Below, in pieces: positions 9,068-14,714 of a DNA stretch of 20,569 bases (the stretch's first letter is position 1; every line of letters starts with the position of its first letter). The notes under the pieces were generated by a model, which was given only the letters and a program-made list of their open reading frames with translations, was not told the DNA's origin and did no database searches. The stretch is from the NCBI GenBank assembly GCA_049651845.1, contig JBASCW010000086.1, forward strand, positions 1-20,569. Direction: 5' to 3'. This DNA comes from RBG-16-66-20 sp049651845 (GTDB lineage Bacteria > Pseudomonadota > Gammaproteobacteria > Burkholderiales > SG8-39). The position numbers and the translations under genes were made by a program.

Positions 9068-9477
9068 AACTGCACTATCTGATCGCTGCCGCGGCTCTCA
9101 CGCTCGCGCCCTCTCTCTGGGCCAAAGACAAGGACCATCATCCGGATCCGAGGCATGGGGGTGTCGTCGCCGAGGCCGGCAAATTTCACCTGGAGCTCGT
9201 CGCCAAGGACAAGGCACTGACGCTTCACGTCTACGACCATGACGACTAACCGGTCGATGCGGCGAACGCCAAAGCCCAAGCGAACGTCTTCTCAGGAAAG
9301 GACAAGGGCGTTGTAGCGCTCGTGCCGGCCAGCGGCAACACGTTGAATGGCGAGGCGGCGTTCCCGATCCGGCAGGACGCAAAAATCGTCATCAGCTTCA
9401 CCCCCGCGCAAGGCAACGCCGAACGAGCGCGCTTCCAGCTCGGCGCGAAGCCGGATCACAAGGGACACAAGCACTGA
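9064..9477 (+). pseudogene. Small periplasmic protein of the metal-efflux operon, interrupted by a stop codon
   Basis: The ATG overlaps the czcA stop (ATGA), so this is the last gene of the operon. The full frame is 137 residues plus stop, but codon 62 is TAA (9247-9249). Before it are a signal peptide (about residues 1-19, ending SLWA) and KDHHPDPRHGGVVAEAG, rich in His. After it the same frame continues with coherent protein sequence (PVDAANAKAQANVF, then a KIVISF strand and RFQL) to a His/Lys-rich end DHKGHKH. I know this as a common unnamed companion of CzcA/CusA-type operons, where a lysine usually fills the stop position; one base change would explain TAA. It may be a recent nonsense mutation, a sequencing error or a truncated 61-residue product. 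No good restart codon follows. Confidence 0.8.
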
Positions 9478-9534
9478 ACCAAACTGGTTGCTTCGGCACA
9501 TGGCAGCGATTCGCATGCGGCGGATTCGGCTTCT

Positions 9535-9551
9535 AATCCGTTGGTCGGCGG
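9535..9551. repeat. tRNA-derived core repeat, copy 1
   Basis: Seventeen bases, AATCCGTTGGTCGGCGG, are identical to 10730-10746, where they continue into a complete tRNA T-arm and acceptor 3' end. Here the match stops after the first T-stem strand. It lies in the 140-base gap between the czc operon and the minus-strand arsR module, that is, at a module border. Confidence 0.7.
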
Positions 9552-9617
9552 CTACGTGTGCCGGCGGTCCTCGGCGTCGGCTCCGGATGCGCGATCGCTC
9601 GCCAAGGGCGTGCGGTG

Positions 9618-9929
9618 CTAGCGGCGGTCTGAGCCGCCAGCGGGTTCCTCGTTATATCGCCGGAGCGAAGGATGCTCCTCGCCCGCCCAGCGATTGCACT
9701 CGAAACTGACGAACTCAGCGAAGGTGCAGCGGAAATTCGTGAACGAGCCGTCCATTATCAGGAACATGAGTATCGCGAAGACGAGAATCACGGCGACGAT
9801 CGCGAGCCGATCCTTGATCACCGCCCAACGGCCGCTTCCCGCCGGCTTCTCGAGGATGTCGCCAAAACGGTTCTTCAAATCGTCGACATACCTATCGTCC
9901 GGCGTCTGGTCGGGTTGCGGCTCAGTCAT
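9618..9929 (-). CDS. Small single-helix membrane protein of unknown function
   Basis: A 103-residue protein I do not recognise. The start is set by a strong GGAGG ribosome site five bases upstream of the ATG at 9929; the frame runs further upstream without such support. Residues 1-40 are polar and acidic (TEPQPDQTPDDRYVDDLKNR), residues about 41-62 form one transmembrane helix (AIVAVILVFAILMFLIM), and the tail contains two Cys (CTFAEFVSFEC) and ends rich in Arg, Gly and Asp. It starts 22 bases after the stop of the broken CDF transporter and should share its transcript. A regulatory or accessory role to that transporter is possible, but nothing in the sequence proves it. Confidence 0.65.
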   Translation of the reverse strand: MTEPQPDQTPDDRYVDDLKNRFGDILEKPAGSGRWAVIKDRLAIVAVILVFAILMFLIMDGSFTNFRCTFAEFVSFECNRWAGEEHPSLRRYNEEPAGGSDRR

Positions 9930-9951
9930 GTCGCCTCCGATTCGTCGTTCT

Positions 9952-10180
9952 CTAGCGCAGGCGCAGAATCCGCAGCGCCCCGGAGAACACAACGACTGCG
10001 ATCACGCAGCCGACTATCAGATCCGGTAGCCGCGATCCTGTCCATGCGACCAGGAACCCGGCGAGGATCACGCCTGCGTTCGCGATTGCGTCGTTGGTCG
10101 AGAAAATCCGGCTCGCCCGCCATGCCCTCCAGGGCGTCGCGCACCATCTGCTCCTCGGCGGCGCAATCCATTTTGAGCAA
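9952..10180 (-). pseudogene. Cation diffusion facilitator (CzcD-like) with large internal deletion
   Basis: Two ends of one transporter remain. From 10180 a frame reads MLKMDCAAEEQMVRDALEGMAG, the start of an HMA-like domain found at the N-terminus of some CDF transporters. From about 10110 to the TAG at 9952-9954 another frame reads FSTNDAIANAGVI, then LVAWTGS, LPDLIVG and GALRILRLR, the TM5-TM6 end of a CDF protein. Roughly 150 or more codons between (rest of HMA and TM1-4) are missing and the junction (10110-10115) changes frame, so no functional product is expected. It lies downstream of the arsR-like repressor, an arrangement usual for regulator-CDF operons. Confidence 0.85.
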
Positions 10181-10204
10181 TATGGAACAGCGAAAGGGTA
10201 GCTA

Positions 10205-10597
10205 TCACGCGGCGAGTGCAGGCGTCTGGATGCCGATGCGGCAGCGGCCGGACTCGCGCAGACGCACACGCTCCCGGAAGCGGCGCAAGTCGGTGGCAAA
10301 ACGTCCCCTGCTGTCCGGCAGGGCGAGAATGGCGTCGTATAGCCGGACGAGGTAGGGCGGGCGCCGCATGAGGCGGTGATAGACGAAGCGGCCATCCCTC
10401 TCCGCGGCGAGAATGCCAACCTGCCGCAAGATCTTCACATGACGGGACAGTTTGTATTGGGGCTCGCGCAGGCTGTCGACAAGCTCGCACAGGCACGCTT
10501 CTTCCTCTTCAACTGCAAGAAGCCTCACCACCCGAACGCGCGTCGAATCCGAAAGCGCCTGAAAAACGACCTGGGCGTCGATCTCGATGACATGCAT
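10205..10597 (-). CDS. arsR: ArsR/SmtB-family metal-responsive repressor
   Basis: A 130-residue winged-helix repressor that should release DNA on binding a thiophilic metal or arsenite. The core covers about residues 8-90: the ALSDSTRVRVVRLL helix, the metal-site helix with CLC (C35 and C37, written ACLCEL), the recognition helix QYKLSRHVKILRQVGIL, and the beta-wing ERDGRFVYHRL. The Cys pair in the helix before recognition is the alpha-3-type site of ArsR/CadC proteins. Residues 95-130 are Arg-rich and not typical. A perfect seven-base dyad abuts its start codon, pointing to autoregulation. Downstream genes on the same strand are the deleted CDF transporter and the one-helix protein. Arsenic versus cadmium specificity is not decidable here. 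Confidence 0.88.
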   Translation of the reverse strand: MHVIEIDAQVVFQALSDSTRVRVVRLLAVEEEEACLCELVDSLREPQYKLSRHVKILRQVGILAAERDGRFVYHRLMRRPPYLVRLYDAILALPDSRGRFATDLRRFRERVRLRESGRCRIGIQTPALAA

Positions 10598-10618
10598 AGT
10601 TGCAGTTTAGCGCAACTA
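10597..10618 (-). promoter_or_regulatory. Putative operator of the arsR-like gene
   Basis: An inverted repeat, TAGTTGC (10597-10603) and GCAACTA (10612-10618), with eight bases between, directly touches the arsR-like start codon (CAT at 10595-10597 on the plus strand). Size and position suit an ArsR-family operator that would block transcription initiation or the start of the gene. The promoter boxes themselves are not clear. Confidence 0.55.
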
Positions 10619-10729
10619 ATTCTTAGCGCGAACGTAGGGAAAACGTAGGGTTCAGGCGGTCATTGACGGGCGTTGACGGGTGAGGGCGGGCCGGTTCGTC
10701 AATGACTTACGGTGTAAAGTTCCACTTTC

Positions 10730-10770
10730 AATCCGTTGGTCGGCGGTTCGAATCCGCCACGGCCTACCAA
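10730..10770 (+). repeat. tRNA 3'-half remnant, left copy of the 33-bp direct repeat
   Basis: From 10738 to 10770 the sequence equals 15667-15699 over 33 bases. It reads as the end of a tRNA: variable loop GGTC, T-stem GGCGG/CCGCC (10742-10746 and 10754-10758) around loop TTCGAAT, acceptor strand ACGGCCT, discriminator A, then CCA (10767-10769). The bases just before (10730-10737, AATCCGTT) look like the 3' side of an anticodon stem. No matching 5' half (an acceptor AGGCCGT, D-arm) exists upstream, so this is not an intact tRNA gene. A tRNA 3' end left as a direct repeat is the usual mark of an integration site. Confidence 0.8.
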
Positions 10771-10781
10771 AATTCTCAAAG

Positions 10782-10815
10782 GCTTGGCGCAACGCTAAGC
10801 ACGCACGCGGTTTTT
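10782..10815 (+). terminator. Weak terminator-like hairpin behind the tRNA remnant
   Basis: An eight-pair stem, GCTTGGCG (10782-10789) with CGCTAAGC (10793-10800), has a CAA loop and one G-T pair; a run of five T follows at 10811-10815, ten bases beyond. The distance to the T run is long for a classical terminator, but the position just behind a tRNA 3' end is where one would be expected. Confidence 0.35.
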
Positions 10816-10944
10816 GAGCGTGGGGAGTTCGTGGACAAATAGTCCGTTGGTCGACCGCGTATGTGGCTGACGCGTCTACGGTTTGCGGCCACAGTGCTCG
10901 ATTGAGCGTGGGGCCATTCACGCGCGGAAAAAATCCGTTGGTCG
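10814..10944. repeat. Two-part direct repeat, about 90-bp period
   Basis: TTGAGCGTGGGG occurs at 10814-10825 and 10902-10913. Each copy is followed, after 17 and 20 bases, by TCCGTTGGTCG (10843-10853 and 10934-10944), the core also present in the tRNA-like copies at 9537-9547 and 10732-10742. The second core ends three bases before the -35 box of the ATPase promoter. Confidence 0.6.
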
Positions 10945-10947
10945 CAG

Positions 10948-10979
10948 TTGACACCGTATTGCGGTACGGCTGGTACGTT
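10948..10979 (+). promoter_or_regulatory. MerR-type promoter/operator of the YPC-type ATPase gene
   Basis: TTGACA (10948-10953) and TACGTT (10974-10979) are 20 bases apart. Directly after the -35 box comes CCGTATTGCGGTACGG (10954-10969), a dyad with arms CCGTA and TACGG. The same 16-base element, differing at two central bases, occurs in the same place in the promoter of the downstream merR-HMA gene, so that protein is the likely regulator. Confidence 0.75.
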
Positions 10980-11002
10980 GGTGGAAACGATCGAGGTCGA
11001 CT

Positions 11003-13438
11003 ATGAGTAACCAGGCACTGGCAGCAGAATTGTGGACGCGTGAAGCAGCCAGCAGGCCGGATCGCGTTCGCATACGCGCGCGGGTTGCGGGAATGCACTG
11101 CTCACTCTGCACGGGCACTATTGAAAAAGCCCTCAAGCGGCACGCGGGGGTGGACAAGGTCGCTGTGAGCCTGACGCATGAGCAGGCGCTGGTCGAATAC
11201 GACCCGGGCCGGGTGCGCCCCGAAGACTTGCTGACCACGCTTGGGCAGATGGGCTACGCGGTTTCCGATCCTCGTAAGGTGCAGCCCTTCGAGCAGGACG
11301 AACACCTGCTAGTCCAGGAGGGGCGACGGTTCCTCCTCGCGACAGTCTTGAGCCTTGGCTCGCTCTCGTTGATCGCCCGCCCGGGCGACTTCTGGTACGC
11401 CTTGCTCGAAGGGTTCGTTGCGGTATGCCTTCTCGGCTTCGTGTTCCTCGTTCTGCGTGCCTCAAGTCTGGGAAAGGCCATCGCGGGCACGGCCGCCGCG
11501 TTTGTGTACTCGTTCGGGCTTCTATGGCTGAAGCAGGCCGGCCATCTCGAAGGATGGGATGTCTGGATCGCGGCCGGACTCGCTGTAACAGTGGTGTTTT
11601 TCCTGGCACAGCCGATCCTTGTCATGGCATGGCATGCGCTGCGGCGCGGCATCATCAACCAGCACGTTCTGCTCGAAGCCGCGGCGTTTGCCGGCCTCGC
11701 GGGCGGTATCTACGGTTTGAGCGCCGGAGGTCCGGACTTTCCGACCGCGCCGTTCTTCTGCGTCGCGGTGATGGTGTGCAACTACCATATCTTTTCCGAG
11801 TGGCTGTCGCTCATCGTGAAGACGCGCAGCTCGCAGGCCGTGCGACGGCTGCTCGAATTGCAGCCGGACACGGCGCGCGTCGTGCGCGGGGGAGTCGAGG
11901 CGGTCCTACGCATCGAGGAAGTCGCTATCGGTGACGTTGTGCGGATTCGGCCGGGCGAGCGCATTCCGGTCGACGGCAGCGTGATCGAAGGAGGCTCGGC
12001 GGTCGACCAATCGCTGGTCACCGGCGAGCCGCTGCCGGTGGAGCGGGAAGCAGGGGACACGGTGATCGGTGGCTCGATGAATGGCTTGGGTACGTTGCTC
12101 GTCCGAGTTTCGGCCGTCGGCGCGCAGAGCTTTCTGCAGCGCGTCGCGCGCGAGGTCGAGGATGCGCGGGCGCTGAAGCCCGGGATGCTGCACCTCGTCG
12201 ATCGAGTGCTGAAGGTATATGCACCCGCGGTGCTGTCGCTCTCGGCTGCGGCGGTGATCGGTTGGATCGTGGGGCCCATGCTCTTCGGCGGCTCGCCGGA
12301 TCTGGAGCGCGCCGTGTTCGCGGGGCTGACAGTGCTCGTCATGGGATACCCCTGCGCATTGGGCGTGTCGGCGCCTCTATCGATCGTGCGCGGCGCGGGC
12401 GAGGCGGCCGAGCGCGGAATACTGATGCGGACGGGCGAGGCTTTCCAGGGGTATCGCCTGGTCGACCATGTCGTGTTCGACAAGACCGGAACGCTGACCG
12501 AAGGCCGGCCGAGCCTGCGCGAAATCGTCGCGCTCGGAGAGTCGGAGGAGCGGCTGCTTGCGATCGCTGCTGCGGCCGAATCGGCCTCCGAACATCCCCT
12601 TGCCGCCGCCGTCATGGCGGCTGCGATGGAACGGGGGGTGAAACCGCTTCAATTCGGCGAATTCAAGGCGGTGCCGGGGCGCGGGGTTCGCGCAGGGGTC
12701 GACGGCGCAGACATCTTGGTAGGTAGCCCGCGGTTCCTTCTAGAGGAAGGCGTGGCGCTCGATGATGTAGCAGAGCGCGTCCGATACTTCGAGTCGAACG
12801 GCAACACGGCAATCGGGGTGGCGAGGAACGGCCGGATGATTGGTTTGCTCGCCTTTGGAGACCGCGTGCGCGCCGACGCACGCCGCGTGATGTCGCTTTT
12901 GAAGGATGCCGGCGTACGCACTTACATCGTGAGCGGCGACAACGCGGGGGCGGCGCAGCGGATCGCCAGCGAGCTTGGCGTCGATGAAGTGCGCGCGGAG
13001 TTGCTTCCGCAGGACAAGGCGGAGCTGATCAGGAAGCTGCAGCGAAGCGGCAACGTGGCGATGGTGGGAGACGGTATCAACGACGCGCCCGCCCTGATGC
13101 AGGCGAACGTCGGCATTGCGATGGGTAGCGGGACGGACATCGCGATCGAATCCGCCGACATCATCGTCCTGAACAACCGGCTCGAGGCGGTCGTGGAGGC
13201 GCGCGAGATCAGCCGCTGGAGCTACCAGAAGATGCTGCAGAACGTTACCCTGGCCGTCGTGTTCAACGGCATGGGCGTGCCCCTGGCAGCGACGGGCCTG
13301 ATCCACCCGATCTGGGCGATGGCTGCGATGGCGATCAGTGTCAGCGCGATCTTTTTCAACTCGTTGCGCGGCAAGCCGCGCATCTTTTTCGAGGCGATTC
13401 TCAGCGTAGGGCAGACCCCAGCGCTTAAGCCAGTTTGA
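11003..13438 (+). CDS. P1B-type metal-transporting ATPase with a YPC ion-site motif
   Basis: An 811-residue inner-membrane heavy-metal ATPase, probably an exporter. It has an N-terminal HMA domain (about 22-88) with the CSLC metal site (C33, C36), an extended membrane region (about 108-270), actuator TGEP (340-343), DKTGT (D493), HP (531-532) and GDGIND (689-694). The membrane ion-site motif, normally CPC in Cu, Zn and Cd pumps, is YPC (449-451, in VMGYPCALG; the codon at 12347-12349 is TAC). The last helices carry N755 and ISVSA (779-782), loosely like the Asn and MSxSS of Cu(I) pumps, and lack the Lys/Asp pair of Zn/Cd pumps. A GAGGT ribosome site precedes the ATG. I infer a soft monovalent or Hg-like substrate but cannot fix it. 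Confidence 0.9.
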   Translation: MSNQALAAELWTREAASRPDRVRIRARVAGMHCSLCTGTIEKALKRHAGVDKVAVSLTHEQALVEYDPGRVRPEDLLTTLGQMGYAVSDPRKVQPFEQDEHLLVQEGRRFLLATVLSLGSLSLIARPGDFWYALLEGFVAVCLLGFVFLVLRASSLGKAIAGTAAAFVYSFGLLWLKQAGHLEGWDVWIAAGLAVTVVFFLAQPILVMAWHALRRGIINQHVLLEAAAFAGLAGGIYGLSAGGPDFPTAPFFCVAVMVCNYHIFSEWLSLIVKTRSSQAVRRLLELQPDTARVVRGGVEAVLRIEEVAIGDVVRIRPGERIPVDGSVIEGGSAVDQSLVTGEPLPVEREAGDTVIGGSMNGLGTLLVRVSAVGAQSFLQRVAREVEDARALKPGMLHLVDRVLKVYAPAVLSLSAAAVIGWIVGPMLFGGSPDLERAVFAGLTVLVMGYPCALGVSAPLSIVRGAGEAAERGILMRTGEAFQGYRLVDHVVFDKTGTLTEGRPSLREIVALGESEERLLAIAAAAESASEHPLAAAVMAAAMERGVKPLQFGEFKAVPGRGVRAGVDGADILVGSPRFLLEEGVALDDVAERVRYFESNGNTAIGVARNGRMIGLLAFGDRVRADARRVMSLLKDAGVRTYIVSGDNAGAAQRIASELGVDEVRAELLPQDKAELIRKLQRSGNVAMVGDGINDAPALMQANVGIAMGSGTDIAIESADIIVLNNRLEAVVEAREISRWSYQKMLQNVTLAVVFNGMGVPLAATGLIHPIWAMAAMAISVSAIFFNSLRGKPRIFFEAILSVGQTPALKPV

Positions 13439-13466
13439 CCCCGTACCGCGGTACGGGCCTTAAGCT
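13435..13466 (+). promoter_or_regulatory. MerR-type promoter/operator of the merR-HMA operon
   Basis: TTGACC (13435-13440) overlaps the end of the ATPase gene and is followed 20 bases later by TAAGCT (13461-13466). The spacer begins with CCGTACCGCGGTACGG (13441-13456), part of a perfect 18-base palindrome (13440-13457). It matches the ATPase operator at 14 of 16 bases and at the same distance from the -35 box, which suggests autoregulation and co-induction of both transcripts. Confidence 0.78.
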
Positions 13467-13485
13467 CGGGGGGTATCCTTGCGAA

Positions 13486-14163
13486 ATGACCTCGCTGACC
13501 ATCGGAACACTTGCGCGCCGCGCGGGCGTCGGCGTGGAGACCGTGCGCTTTTACGAGCGCCGCGGCCTCGTTCGGCGCCCTGCGCGGCCGAGCAGCGGCT
13601 ACCGGGCCTATCCGGAAGAAACGGCTTTGCGGATTCGATTCATCCGCAACGCGCAAGCCTTGGGGTTCACGCTTCAGGAGATCAAGGAGATGCTCGCTCT
13701 GCGCGTGACGGCCGGGACGAGCTGCGCGGCCGTGCGCTCGCGCGCCGCCGCCAAGGCCGCGGACGTGAAGCGCCGTCTGCTCGAGATGGAGCGAATCCGC
13801 ACTGCTTTGGACAAGCTGGTGGCGGCGTGCCCGGGACGCGGGACGCTCGCTTCATGCACGATACTGGAAGCGCTCGATTCGGCGGAACTTCGAATCGGCG
13901 ATAGCGGTCCACCCCGGCGCAAGCGCCGCAGAAACGGAACTCTGCCAATGAACTCACTCGAAATGAAAATCGACGGCATGCAGTGCGAAGGCTGCGCGAG
14001 CACGATCCAGTCCATTCTTGCCCGCGAGCCAGGTGTGAAATCCTCCAGCGTCTCGTTTGCGCAGCGCTCTGCCTCTGTTTTCTACGATCCGAAGGAAACG
14101 GACGCTGCGCGGGTCGCTGAGGCCGTAACAAAGGCCGGATTCGCCGTCGAGGGCCGGCAATGA
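13486..14163 (+). CDS. MerR-family regulator fused to a C-terminal HMA metal-binding domain
   Basis: A 225-residue protein with two parts. Residues 1-135 are a complete MerR regulator: winged helix (LTIGTLARRAGVGVETVRFY), GYRAYPEE, dimer helix, and sensory Cys at 80, 115 and 124, the 35 and 9 spacing of mercury MerR (and PbrR). Residues 136-154 are a basic linker (PPRRKRRRNG). Residues 157-225 are an HMA domain with GMQCEGC (C167, C170) and the usual beta-alpha-beta pattern ending AGFAVEG. There is no stop between the parts. An ATG at residue 155 (13948) could also give the HMA domain alone, though only a weak GGAA precedes it. The stop overlaps the next ATG (ATGA). The start at 13486 gives the standard MerR N-terminus. 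It probably controls both copies of the palindromic operator. Confidence 0.88.
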   Translation: MTSLTIGTLARRAGVGVETVRFYERRGLVRRPARPSSGYRAYPEETALRIRFIRNAQALGFTLQEIKEMLALRVTAGTSCAAVRSRAAAKAADVKRRLLEMERIRTALDKLVAACPGRGTLASCTILEALDSAELRIGDSGPPRRKRRRNGTLPMNSLEMKIDGMQCEGCASTIQSILAREPGVKSSSVSFAQRSASVFYDPKETDAARVAEAVTKAGFAVEGRQ

Positions 14164-14447
14164 AGCGGTTGGCGTTCACTGCGGTCCTGCTCGCCTTGAC
14201 CGCTTCGGCGAGCGCCCAAGAGACGAAGACGGCGACTCTGTACGCGAGCAAGATTTACTGCGAAGCGTGCGCTGCCGTTATCACCAAGGCGTTGCGCAGC
14301 GTGCCCGGAGTGAGCAAGGTCGATGTCGATGTCGACAAGAAAGAGGTCCTGGTCCGCTTCGACCCGGCGAAGGCGAGCACCGAGGACCTCACTACGGCGA
14401 CCGCGAAGAAGGGATTCCCGTCGTCTTTGCGCAAGGTCGAACCATAG
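14160..14447 (+). CDS. Secreted MerP-like HMA metal-binding protein
   Basis: A 95-residue periplasmic metal-binding protein. Residues 1-19 are a signal peptide (MKRLAF, hydrophobic stretch, SASA-Q cleavage). The mature part is one HMA domain with IYCEAC (C34, C37) in place of the usual GMTCxxC, then SVPGVSKVDVDVDKKEVLVRF and the closing helix and strand. Like MerP it could hand a thiophilic ion to or from a membrane partner. It overlaps the merR-HMA stop by four bases and its own stop overlaps the next start by one, so translation is probably coupled. Copper-chaperone or mercury-scavenger roles both fit. Confidence 0.85.
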   Translation: MKRLAFTAVLLALTASASAQETKTATLYASKIYCEACAAVITKALRSVPGVSKVDVDVDKKEVLVRFDPAKASTEDLTTATAKKGFPSSLRKVEP

Positions 14448-14713
14448 TGGGCAAGAAGGTCGTTTCCGTGGAGTTCCTGTTCGCGGGCGGATGCGGCAAG
14501 TGCGCCGAAGCGCGAGAAGCATTGCGCGACGCCGCGCAGGGGCCGGGGGTGGAGTGGAAGGAAATAGATATAGCCAAGAACCCCCATCGCGCCGTCGATC
14601 TCGGGGTCGTTTCCACGCCGGCCGTGGCGATCGACGGCAAGCTCATGTTCGGCAGCATGCCGAGCGCATCCGAGCTGCGCGACGCGATCCGCTCGAGCGC
14701 GGGGTGGGGCTGA
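14447..14713 (+). CDS. Thioredoxin-fold protein with CGKC active site
   Basis: An 88-residue cytoplasmic thioredoxin/glutaredoxin-like protein starting with GTG at 14447, which overlaps the preceding TAG by one base. It has VEFLFAGGCGKC (Cys 16 and 19) at the end of the first strand, the ALRDAA helix, strand VEWKEIDI, and the cis-proline motif STPAVAIDGK, followed by the last helix. Size and pattern match small redox-active disulfide proteins that often travel with heavy-metal genes. It could reduce the neighbouring HMA proteins or the CcdA-like protein. No signal peptide is present. Confidence 0.82.
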   Translation: MGKKVVSVEFLFAGGCGKCAEAREALRDAAQGPGVEWKEIDIAKNPHRAVDLGVVSTPAVAIDGKLMFGSMPSASELRDAIRSSAGWG

Positions 14714-14714
14714 C

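Larger units (their letters stand above)
10619..11002. other. Repeat-rich intergenic junction between the arsR module and the YPC-ATPase cassette
   Basis: This gap of about 380 bases holds no convincing gene. It contains a tandem AACGTAGGG (10631-10639 and 10642-10650), a nine-base inverted repeat GTCATTGAC/GTCAATGAC (10659-10667 and 10698-10706), two TTGACGGG copies (10663-10670 and 10673-10680), a tRNA 3'-end copy (10738-10770) with a hairpin behind it, two further TCCGTTGGTCG cores, and finally the MerR-type promoter of the ATPase. The composition looks less GC-rich than the flanks, consistent with an integration junction. Confidence 0.6.

Noticed and set aside
10694..10769. Intact tRNA gene
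   Set aside because: T-arm and acceptor 3' strand are perfect, but the expected 5' acceptor (AGGCCGT), D-arm and matching anticodon stem are missing upstream.
13948..14163. Separate small HMA gene instead of a MerR-HMA fusion
   Set aside because: The MerR frame continues into it without a stop and only a weak ribosome site precedes the internal ATG; kept as a possible second product.
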